A DNA stretch of 23,232 bases from assembly GCA_027318915.1 (NCBI GenBank), contig DAHVOH010000054.1, positions 1 to 23,232 of the forward strand, read 5' to 3'. Under the pieces are notes generated by a model. It was not told the origin of the DNA, did not search any database, and was given only the letters and a program-made list of their open reading frames with translations. Each line of letters begins with the position of its first letter. The stretch's first letter is position 1. The position numbers and the translations under genes were made by a program. Shown here one piece after another: positions 7,655 to 14,582 of the stretch. The stretch is from Clostridiales bacterium (lineage in GTDB: Bacteria > Bacillota_E > Sulfobacillia > Sulfobacillales > JAIMBI01).

Positions 7655-8524
7655 ATGACGGAGGCCATCCACACTCAGCTGCCCGACGGTCGGTACCGCA
7701 TCGCCTATCGGCGAACACTTCCGGAAGAGCCGAGGCCGGCGGCGCTGGTGATGGCCGGATCGCCGCCCGGCTTGTTGCGGGCGCTGGCGGAGTCGGCGGC
7801 GCGGACGGGTGACACCGTGCCGGTGGTCATCGAAGGGGGTGAGCCCCTGCCCGGAGGCCCTCCCGACGCGGTCCATCTCCGGGGAGCGGGCGTGGACGAT
7901 GACGTCTGGGCCCTGGTGCGGGCGCGCTGGACCCCCGTCGGTCTGATTTGGGCGGGAGGAGGGGAAAACGCGGCGGAGGAGCTGGAGGGGTCTCTGGCTT
8001 GGCTGTTGCACTGGGCTCGATCGGGCCTGGACGCGCCGTTGGTGGTGGGTGTGGCCGACCAGCCCCCGGCCGGTGCCCTCCTGACGCAGGTGGCGCGGGA
8101 GGTGACGCATGCCGGCTCGCCGCCGTGGACCGTGCTGGGCCATCCGGGCGTGGGCGGCTTGGTGGGCGGCGGAACGCCGGCCGGAAGTGTGCTGGAGCAG
8201 ATGTGGCGCGTACCGGCCGGTCCCTGGACCAAGCCTCCGCGCCATCGTGACGCGTATGCGCACGTGGAGGACGTGGCGCGCGCCTATCTGGCTGCCTGGC
8301 GGCATTTGGCCGGGGGCGGCGGGGCGGGATTGGGGACCGTCGGGCTGGCTGTCCGGTTTTCCGAGGACATGGTCCGGCGGGCACTATGCGGGACCGTAGG
8401 CGGGGAGGGAGTGCCCGTTCCGCTGGCGGCGGCCGATACGGCGCTCCCGCTGCCGCCCGCCCGTTCGTGGGCTGCCCTGATTCGGGCGGTCTGCGAGAGC
8501 GGGGAAGGGGGGTGCCGGGCGTGA
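7655..8524 (+). CDS. Degenerate GalE-like (extended SDR) protein in a gal cluster
   Basis: This 289-residue protein starts at ATG 7655 after GGGGGAGGAAGAG and overlaps galT by four bases. Its best landmark is RDAYAHVEDVARAYLAAW at residues 198-215, which mirrors the RDYIHVDDLA region of UDP-glucose 4-epimerases. The N-terminus ALVMAGSPPGLLRAL (30-44) sits where GalE has its GxxGxxG NAD loop but keeps only part of it. No catalytic YxxxK is present; the stretch ADQPPAGALLTQVAREV (134-150) occupies roughly that position. Position beside galT and galK supports descent from GalE. It is probably not an ordinary epimerase; it may be a regulatory or structural partner, a repurposed enzyme, or a decaying copy. 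Assignment rests on one motif, overall layout and context. Confidence 0.6.
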   Translation: MTEAIHTQLPDGRYRIAYRRTLPEEPRPAALVMAGSPPGLLRALAESAARTGDTVPVVIEGGEPLPGGPPDAVHLRGAGVDDDVWALVRARWTPVGLIWAGGGENAAEELEGSLAWLLHWARSGLDAPLVVGVADQPPAGALLTQVAREVTHAGSPPWTVLGHPGVGGLVGGGTPAGSVLEQMWRVPAGPWTKPPRHRDAYAHVEDVARAYLAAWRHLAGGGGAGLGTVGLAVRFSEDMVRRALCGTVGGEGVPVPLAAADTALPLPPARSWAALIRAVCESGEGGCRA

Positions 8525-9423
8525 TTGTGCGCGAGAGTGTGGCGCCTGAATGGGTGGTGGTGTCGGAGGGACGCCAGTCCCGGCCCCTGACGGGAGACAC
8601 ACCGGGAACGGGCTGCCCGTTCTGCCCCGGCGCCGAGACGGAGGTGGGCGGGGAGCCGTTTTCAGCGGCCGTGTTTGCGAATCGGTTTCCGCCGTTCAAG
8701 GAGCCCGGATGCGCCGAGGTGGTGGTGTACTCCCCCAATCATTTTGACGACTTGGCCTATCTCTCCGCCGCCCACGCCGACCTCATCTGGGAGGTGTGGA
8801 CGGAGCGGACGGCGTCGCTCGCGCGGCGGCCCGACGTGGCCCAAGTCTTTGTGTTCGAGAATCGGGGCAGACGCGTTGGGGCCTCCATCGCGCATCCCCA
8901 TGGCCAAATCTATGGATACCCCGAGGTCAGCCCGCGTTTGCAGCGTGAACGGGCCGTGTTTTCGGCGGGGTGTCCGGTGTGTGCGGATGGAAGTGCCGAC
9001 CGCACGGTGTTGACCACGGCCACGTGGCGCCTGGTGGCGCCGCCCGCGCCCCGGATGCCCTTCGAACTGTGGCTGGTGCCGCGCCGGCATCAGCCGGGAC
9101 TCGGCGGATTGTCCGTGGGGGAGAGGCGGGAGGGCGCGACGCTGATGCAGGCGGTGCTCCGGGCATATGATGAGCGCTTCGGGCATCGGGCCGCCCTGGT
9201 TCTGGCTCTGTACCAAGACATCGCACCCGAAGCGGCGGCGTACCATTGGCGGCTCGACTTCCTGCCCTGGGAGCGCGGCGGCGGGCGGCACAAATATTTG
9301 GCCGGCTCGGAATTGGCCATGGACGCTTTTCTCACCGACGTGGCGCCGGAGACGACCGTGGCCCAGCTGAGCGGATTGGTGCGGCGGCAGTGGGAGCGGA
9401 GAGGAGGAGGGCCTTATGCGTGA
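8521..9423 (+). CDS. galT: Galactose-1-phosphate uridylyltransferase
   Basis: GalT exchanges UMP between UDP-glucose and galactose-1-phosphate in the Leloir pathway. The protein has about 300 residues and starts at GTG 8521 in a GTGA overlap with the previous gene. A GTG at 8512 is possible but too close to the GGAAGGGGG SD. It has the zinc pair C32/C35 (CPFC), H74 in SPNH as a probable third ligand, and the active site HPHGQ at 125-129, with nucleophile H127 carrying the UMP. A second CPVC at 151-154 is present. ELWLVPRRH and the C-terminal HWRLDFLPWERG belong to the second HIT-like half. At 300 residues it is shorter than the 348 of E. coli GalT, as in many compact bacterial versions. The galK start lies inside its end, an 8 bp overlap. 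Confidence 0.93.
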   Translation: MIVRESVAPEWVVVSEGRQSRPLTGDTPGTGCPFCPGAETEVGGEPFSAAVFANRFPPFKEPGCAEVVVYSPNHFDDLAYLSAAHADLIWEVWTERTASLARRPDVAQVFVFENRGRRVGASIAHPHGQIYGYPEVSPRLQRERAVFSAGCPVCADGSADRTVLTTATWRLVAPPAPRMPFELWLVPRRHQPGLGGLSVGERREGATLMQAVLRAYDERFGHRAALVLALYQDIAPEAAAYHWRLDFLPWERGGGRHKYLAGSELAMDAFLTDVAPETTVAQLSGLVRRQWERRGGGPYA

Positions 9424-10564
9424 AGGTGAGCCGCGGCCGGCCACGTTGGAGGGATTTGCCCGGCAGTACGGCCTGTCGCCCGATGTGGTGGTATCGGCTC
9501 CGGGCCGCGTGGTGGTGGTGGGCGACCACACCGACTACCAGGGGGGGTGCGCTTTGGCGGTCGCGGTGGCGGCCAGCGTGGAGGTGGCGGTGCGTCAGCG
9601 ACCGGACGACATGGTGCGCTGGGCCAGTGCGACCACCGGCGAGCGGGCCCAGGCGACAGTGGCGGCACTGAGGGAGACGGCCGCGCGACGTCCTTTGCAG
9701 GGCCTGCTGGGGTTTGTGGCGGCTGTCTTCAACCTGCTGGGTCGTGACCGGGGCGCGGACATCTTCGTGGATTCCACGCTACCCGTCGGCGCCGGTCTGT
9801 CATCTTCCGCCGCCCTGTCTCTGGCGCTGGCCCGGAGTCTGGCGCCGGAGGAGGAGGGCTCGGCGCTTGAATGGGGACGCCTCGCTCAGGCGGTGGAAAA
9901 TGAATATCTGGGCATTCCGAGCGGTGTGCTGGACCAGCTGGCCATCATCCACGCCCGGGAGGGCGCGGCGGTTCACATCGACGCCACGGAGAACCGCGGC
10001 GTCCCCGTTCCGTTCGACTGGGCGAGCGGGGACCGTCGGCTCTGGGTTGTTGACACCGGAGAAGCCCGGCGCTTGCGCGACGTCCCTTACGCCGAGCGGG
10101 TCGCGCAGGCGGAGGCGGCGCGCGCGGCGCTCGGGGTGAGGAGCCTCCGTTACGCGGAACAGGAAGCGGTGGAACAGCTGGACGATCCGTTGCTCCGACG
10201 GCGCGCTCGCCACATTGTGGAAGAAAATCGGCGGGTGGAGGCGGTGCGAGCGGCGGCCGCCCGGAGCGCGTGGGACGAGGTGGCCGCCCTGCTGCGGGCG
10301 AGTCACGCCTCGCTGCGCGACCAATACGAGGTGTCCACCCCCCGACTGGACGCCACGGTGGATTGCCTCGACGCCTTGGACGGAGGCCTCGGAGCGCGAT
10401 TGACCGGAGCGGGATTCGGCGGGTCCGTGGTCGCCTTGGGACTGGCGCGCATGGATGGGCCGCTCCGGGAGGCGCTGGCCGCTCTCTACCGGGACCAAGG
10501 CTGGCCGCCGCCGGCCGTCATGGCGGTGCCGAGCCCAGCCGCGGGCCTCCGCCGGTTGCGCTAG
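9416..10564 (+). CDS. galK: Galactokinase
   Basis: GalK phosphorylates galactose at C1 with ATP, feeding GalT. The 382-residue protein is a GHMP kinase with all three motifs: GRVVVVGDHTDYQGG at 30-44 (sugar-binding GEHTDY type, here GDHTDY), the ATP loop PVGAGLSSSAA at 123-133, and LTGAGFGGSVVA at 329-340. D173 in GIPSGVLDQLA corresponds to the catalytic aspartate of GIMDQ. The length matches the family (about 380-390). The ATG at 9416 lies within the last codons of galT after GGAGAGGAGGAGG, so the two are translationally coupled. The gene converges on the aquaporin gene with an 11 bp gap. Confidence 0.94.
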   Translation: MREGEPRPATLEGFARQYGLSPDVVVSAPGRVVVVGDHTDYQGGCALAVAVAASVEVAVRQRPDDMVRWASATTGERAQATVAALRETAARRPLQGLLGFVAAVFNLLGRDRGADIFVDSTLPVGAGLSSSAALSLALARSLAPEEEGSALEWGRLAQAVENEYLGIPSGVLDQLAIIHAREGAAVHIDATENRGVPVPFDWASGDRRLWVVDTGEARRLRDVPYAERVAQAEAARAALGVRSLRYAEQEAVEQLDDPLLRRRARHIVEENRRVEAVRAAAARSAWDEVAALLRASHASLRDQYEVSTPRLDATVDCLDALDGGLGARLTGAGFGGSVVALGLARMDGPLREALAALYRDQGWPPPAVMAVPSPAAGLRRLR

Positions 10565-10575
10565 AGCCCCGGTCC

Positions 10576-11370
10576 TCACCCCGAGGCGCTCCGCCTCTTG
10601 ACGAGGGCCGGTCGCCTCCCATGGAACACGCCGCTTGGGTCCCAGTCGAAATGGTATAGTTTAGCCACTTCCTCCTCAAATGCGGCCAAGCCTGGCAGCC
10701 GCAGCGCCGCCAGGCCCAGCAGCATGCCCAGGGGCGGGCCGACCCAATAGACCCACCAGCCGTGCCAGGTGGCGCTCACGAGCGCGGGCCCGAGGCTCCG
10801 GGCCGGATTGGTGCTGCAGCCCGACCAGGGGGCTTCCAGAAAGACCAGCACCGCGTACAGGGCGGGAAACAGCGCGGGTGTGAAGCGCCGCAGCGGACGG
10901 TGGCCGAGGAAGATGAAGAGACCGACGATGAGGCAGAAGGTGGCCCCCATCTCGCCCAGCACGGCGGGGCCGGACCCGGCCGGTCCGGGGGTGGTGGCCG
11001 CGTCCTGGATGCTGGTTGCCCAACGGCCATACAGCAGGAGGGGCACGGTTCCCGCGATGGCCCCGGCGCACTGGGCCGCCACATAGCCGACGGTGACCCG
11101 GCCCGCCAGCTTGCCCCGCAGCCAAAACGCCACGGACACCACGGGATTGATGTGCGCGCCGCTCTCCCGGCCGATTGGCGACAGGGCGATGGAAGCGCCG
11201 GTGCTGCCGAACAGCAGGCCGGTCAGGGCCCGTCGCCAGCCCGGGTCGGGGATCCAATGGGTCACGGGGCTGCCGCGGCCGAAGTCGAGCACCACGAACG
11301 AGCAGCCCACCGCCACGAGCAGGAAGGTCCCCACAAACTCAGAGACCAAAAGACGCCAGCCGCCGTGCAT
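10576..11370 (-). CDS. MIP-family channel (aquaporin-like)
   Basis: This integral membrane protein of about 264 residues belongs to the major intrinsic protein family and conducts water and/or small neutral solutes. It has the two half-helix loops, SGAHINPVVSVAF in the first half and GCSTNPARSLGPAL in the second. The first loop has NPV instead of the usual NPA; the second keeps NPA and the selectivity-filter arginine. Six hydrophobic membrane segments are apparent. The C-terminus is a cytoplasmic tail of about 35 residues (FEEEVAKLYHFDWDPSG onwards). The ATG at 11370 is preferred over 11391 because GGGAAGGGGG lies five bases before it. It lies between a gal cluster and a divergent transporter; no glycerol kinase is nearby, so glycerol specificity is not suggested. 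Confidence 0.88.
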   Translation of the reverse strand: MHGGWRLLVSEFVGTFLLVAVGCSFVVLDFGRGSPVTHWIPDPGWRRALTGLLFGSTGASIALSPIGRESGAHINPVVSVAFWLRGKLAGRVTVGYVAAQCAGAIAGTVPLLLYGRWATSIQDAATTPGPAGSGPAVLGEMGATFCLIVGLFIFLGHRPLRRFTPALFPALYAVLVFLEAPWSGCSTNPARSLGPALVSATWHGWWVYWVGPPLGMLLGLAALRLPGLAAFEEEVAKLYHFDWDPSGVFHGRRPALVKRRSASG

Positions 11371-11403
11371 GGAGGCCCCCTTCCCGCGCATCCCAGACGC
11401 CGT

Positions 11404-11430
11404 AGGGACAGTCTAGCAAAGGCGGTCCCT
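11404..11430. repeat. Inverted repeat between divergent channel and transporter genes
   Basis: AGGGAC and GTCCCT form a perfect six-base inverted repeat separated by 15 bases, in the 131 bp divergent spacer. It could be an operator or a chance palindrome. No clear -35/-10 pair was found for either gene. Confidence 0.25.
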
Positions 11431-11501
11431 CCCCTCGCGGTTGTTTTGGCGCCGGCAGGAATTTCGCCATCCAACCGACAAATAACGACTGAGGTGGTGA
11501 G

Positions 11502-12677
11502 GTGACGCAACAAGCATCCCGTCCCGGTCTGCTGGCGCCTTACGCGGCTTTCGCCTTCACACTGGGCCTGGGCTGGTTTGTGCTGGCGCCGCTGGTGCCG
11601 GTGCTGATGGCCCATTTTCACATCGCCCTGGGGTCCGCGTTGCTGCCCATTTCGTTATTCGGCTATGCCATGATTGTCGGGTCTTTGCCGGCGGGATTCT
11701 GGGTGGCGCGCCAGGGGCCGGGACCGGCCCTGAAGCTGGCCGTGGCGCTGACGGCCGCGGGTCTCATCACCCGCGCGCTGGCCGCCGACTATCCGGTGTT
11801 TGTGGTGGGTCAAGCCTTGGCGGCTCTGGCCTATCCGCTCCTCATCGCCCCCATCGGAGCCGTTCTGCGGTTGGGCGGGCTGGCTCACCTCAAGTCGGCC
11901 ACCGGGCTCGTGATTGGCACGCTGTTTTTTGGGATGGCGGTGGGCGCTCTGCTGGGAGGACACCTGAGTCCGTCGACGGATTTGTGGCTGGCCGTCACCG
12001 TCAACCTGCTCGCCGGCTTCTGGCTATGGACGCGGGTGGCGCGTCTGGAGCGTCCGACGCCGGTGGCGCTCGGGCCCGTGCGCCTGGTCATGAGCGGTTG
12101 GTGGGTCATCGGCTTTGTGGTGGCGTCAACCACGGTGATGATGGGGTCGGTGAGCAGCGCCGCGCTCACGCATCTGCATGTGGCGTCGGCTCTGACATTG
12201 GGAAGCCTCTTGACGGCGCTCACCTTCGTGGGCTCCGCCGTGGGGGCGGCGGCGTTTGGATGGATAGGGCAGCGGGCGGGCGACGACACGCGCCGGCTCC
12301 AGCAGGGACTGGGCGTCGTGATGTGGTTTGTCACCATGGCGGCGGGCGCCGTGCTCACCGGGCTGTGGCCGGTGCGGGGCAGCGGGTTGGACGCGTTGTT
12401 CCTGCTGCTGGGACTGGTGGGCAACGGGTGGTACGCGCTGGCCTTGGAGTCGGCGGCGCGCGACGCCCGCAGCGCGGGATCGGCCGGACTGGCCACAGCG
12501 GGTTACAGCCTGGCCTCCAATGTAGGCGTCGCCGTGTTGCCCACCCTCTTGGGGCCGTTGGTGGTGACGGCCGCGCTGGGCTGGTGGACCATCACCACCC
12601 TGCTGGCCGTGGTGGCCGCGGTGATGCCGTTCGTGTTGGGACCGTCGGCGCCGGCGGCGGCCGGGTCTCCGTCATGA
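11502..12677 (+). CDS. Major facilitator superfamily transporter
   Basis: This 391-residue MFS permease has about 12 predicted membrane helices. It begins at GTG 11502 after CTGAGGTGGTGAG. The first helix YAAFAFTLGLGWFVLAPLVP and the segment LFGYAMIVGSLPAGFWVARQGP (helix 2 and the motif-A-like loop, here reduced) resemble the CynX/NIMT-type anion or uptake transporters more than drug exporters. Charged residues are few and confined to loops. The substrate is unknown. The next gene, a cyclase-type hydrolase, follows after 41 bp and probably shares the transcript, so the transporter may handle that enzyme's substrate or product. Confidence 0.85.
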   Translation: MTQQASRPGLLAPYAAFAFTLGLGWFVLAPLVPVLMAHFHIALGSALLPISLFGYAMIVGSLPAGFWVARQGPGPALKLAVALTAAGLITRALAADYPVFVVGQALAALAYPLLIAPIGAVLRLGGLAHLKSATGLVIGTLFFGMAVGALLGGHLSPSTDLWLAVTVNLLAGFWLWTRVARLERPTPVALGPVRLVMSGWWVIGFVVASTTVMMGSVSSAALTHLHVASALTLGSLLTALTFVGSAVGAAAFGWIGQRAGDDTRRLQQGLGVVMWFVTMAAGAVLTGLWPVRGSGLDALFLLLGLVGNGWYALALESAARDARSAGSAGLATAGYSLASNVGVAVLPTLLGPLVVTAALGWWTITTLLAVVAAVMPFVLGPSAPAAAGSPS

Positions 12678-12718
12678 GACCGCGGTCGCCGTCGTCGGAT
12701 TAGGAAAGGGGCGCCCGT

Positions 12719-13348
12719 ATGCAGTGGGACCTGACGTGGACGGTGAGTGAGGATATGGTGATGTACCCGGGCCAGCCGGCCCCGGTGTTCCAGGATATTG
12801 CCGAGGCGGCGCGGGATGGCTACGGCATGTCGGAGTACCGCTTCTGGAACCACTTGGGCACTCATGTGGACGGGCCTCTGCATTTCTTTGCCGACGGTCG
12901 GGCGCTGGACGAGTACCCGCTGGCTCGTCTCGTGGGCCCGGCTCGGGTGGTGCGATGCGACGACGCCCCCGTCATCACGGCGTCGCGGCTGGAGGCTGTC
13001 TTGGGCCCGGAGTTTCGCCGCGACACGGTGATTTTGGTGACCGGTGACTATCGGCGGTGGAACACCTCCGCCTATTACGGCTTCTATCCGGTTTTGGATG
13101 GGGCCGCCGCGCAGTGGCTGACGGAGCGGGGGGTGGGCATGGTGGCGGTCGATGCCCCGTCCGTTGACCCGGTGGAGACCGTCGACTACCCCATTCATCA
13201 CATCCTGCTGGGGCACGACTGCCTGATTGTCGAGAACCTGGCCTATACGCCGGAACTGCCCGACGCGGTGATGCTGGCCGCGCTGCCCCTGCGGGTTCGC
13301 CACAGCAACGGCGGTCCCGCGCGGGTGGTCGCCTGGACGGTGGGCTGA
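12719..13348 (+). CDS. Cyclase-family metal hydrolase (kynurenine formamidase-like)
   Basis: This 209-residue protein is in the cyclase / KynB family of metal-dependent hydrolases. The signature HxGTHxDxPxH is intact: H45, G47-T48-H49, D51, P53 and H55, giving the metal ligands and the general acid/base. The N-terminal DLTWTVSEDMVMYPGQP is the typical 'D(L/I)(T/S)...YPG' opening, and VDAPSVDP followed by HHILLGHDCLIVENLA matches the family's C-terminal half. Members hydrolyse N-formylkynurenine or cyclic imides, lactones and related compounds. No other tryptophan-degradation gene is present, so the generic family name is safer than kynB. The ATG at 12719 follows AGGAAAGGGG. It is likely co-transcribed with the flanking MFS and glycosyltransferase genes. 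Confidence 0.88.
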   Translation: MQWDLTWTVSEDMVMYPGQPAPVFQDIAEAARDGYGMSEYRFWNHLGTHVDGPLHFFADGRALDEYPLARLVGPARVVRCDDAPVITASRLEAVLGPEFRRDTVILVTGDYRRWNTSAYYGFYPVLDGAAAQWLTERGVGMVAVDAPSVDPVETVDYPIHHILLGHDCLIVENLAYTPELPDAVMLAALPLRVRHSNGGPARVVAWTVG

Positions 13349-13387
13349 GATCGCCGCGCGTGGAGAGGCCCCGAGCGGAGGGAGGCG

Positions 13388-14569
13388 ATGGCGGCGGAAT
13401 TCCCCCTGACGCATTCGCGGGGAGGCCCCGAGCTGGCGCCCGTGCGCGCACGCCGCTGGCTCGGCCCTTTCTTGGCGCACGAGCTGCTGGTGGGGCTGGC
13501 CCTGTGGCTGCCCGTGCCGTACCCTCCGACCGCCGAATTGCGCCGGTCCATGAGCTTTGCGGCGCAGTCGCACTTTCTCTGGCAGTGGGATGCCCTCTGG
13601 TATAGGGAAATCGCCCGGCACGGCTACGTCCTGGCGGGGATGCCGCGTCTGGCCGCCACCGCCTTCTTTCCCTGGGTTCCGCTGGTGCTTCGCGCGGTGG
13701 GGGCCGACGGCGCTCTCGTGGTGCAGCAGGTCCTGGCGGGCGCCATTTTCTGGCTGCTGGCCCGGCGCTTCCAGCGCTGGGCGCTGTTGCCGCGGGATCA
13801 GGACCGCAGTCTCTGGCTGTTTGCCGTCAATCCTGCTTTTATCTACTATTCTGTGCTCTATGCGGAGGGCTGGACCCTGGCGGCGATGCTCGTGAGCCTG
13901 GAGTTGGCGGACCGCGCCCGCTTTGTGGGGGCGGGCGCGGCCTCCCTGGTGGCCGGGCTCACCCAGGCGCCGGGCGTGTTGTGGGGCTTGGTGCCGCTGA
14001 CGGCCCTCGTCCAAAAGCTGGTCGGCGGCACGCGCCGGGGGTGGAGCGGGTTATTGCTGTGGGGGGGCGGCACGGCCGTCGGCCTGGGCTTGTACATGGC
14101 CTATCTCCAGGCGCGCTTCGGGGCGCCGCTGGCCTTTGCCGCCGCCCAGAGCCGGGTCTGGCACGGGGTGTGGCAGTGGCCCTGGGTGGGCTGGTTCGGC
14201 CCCCTCTGGCTGCTCGGTCGAAGCGCGTTTAGCGGTCACGGAGTGGTACGGCTGGCCATTTTCGCCATGGTGTCGCTGCTGGCGGTGGGCCTCATTCGGG
14301 AGACCTGGGCGCTCGCACGATCCGCCGATCGATCCTGGGGCCGGCCGCTGGCCGTGTGGGCGGTGGCGGGTCTTTTGCTGTCGCTGAGCTTCGGTTTCAG
14401 GCTCCAGCTGCAGCACAGCACGGTGCGGTTTCTGTCGCTCTACTTTCCCGCCTACGCGGGGCTGGCGCGCGGTGCCTCACGCCCGCTCTACGCCGCCGTG
14501 TTCGGAGCCATGGTCGCCGTGGGCCTCTTCGGCGGGGCGCTGTTTGTTCACGGCTGGTTCTACCAATGA
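13388..14569 (+). CDS. PIG-V-like polytopic glycosyltransferase
   Basis: This 393-residue membrane protein resembles bacterial PIG-V/GT76-like mannosyltransferases, which use a lipid-linked sugar donor. The luminal motif WQWDALWYREIARHGY (about residues 65-80) contains the characteristic W-D-x-x-W-Y-x-x-I-A-x-x-G-Y with the catalytic aspartate. FFPWVPLVLR then matches the family's FFPLYPLL segment, and NPAFIYYSVLYAEGW its NPa-f.. -Y-(S/T)E region. Around nine or ten hydrophobic helices follow the usual layout. The ATG at 13388 follows GGAGGGAGG with a short spacing, 39 bp after the cyclase gene. The acceptor (protein, lipid or polysaccharide) is unknown. The gene converges with the dikinase operon, 13 bp apart. 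Confidence 0.8.
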   Translation: MAAEFPLTHSRGGPELAPVRARRWLGPFLAHELLVGLALWLPVPYPPTAELRRSMSFAAQSHFLWQWDALWYREIARHGYVLAGMPRLAATAFFPWVPLVLRAVGADGALVVQQVLAGAIFWLLARRFQRWALLPRDQDRSLWLFAVNPAFIYYSVLYAEGWTLAAMLVSLELADRARFVGAGAASLVAGLTQAPGVLWGLVPLTALVQKLVGGTRRGWSGLLLWGGGTAVGLGLYMAYLQARFGAPLAFAAAQSRVWHGVWQWPWVGWFGPLWLLGRSAFSGHGVVRLAIFAMVSLLAVGLIRETWALARSADRSWGRPLAVWAVAGLLLSLSFGFRLQLQHSTVRFLSLYFPAYAGLARGASRPLYAAVFGAMVAVGLFGGALFVHGWFYQ

Positions 14570-14582
14570 CGGCCGGACACGC

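Noticed and set aside
12503..14014. 503-codon minus-strand open frame opposite the cyclase and glycosyltransferase genes
   Set aside because: It is antisense to two genes with intact family motifs; its His/Arg/Gln-rich composition is typical of a GC-rich shadow frame.
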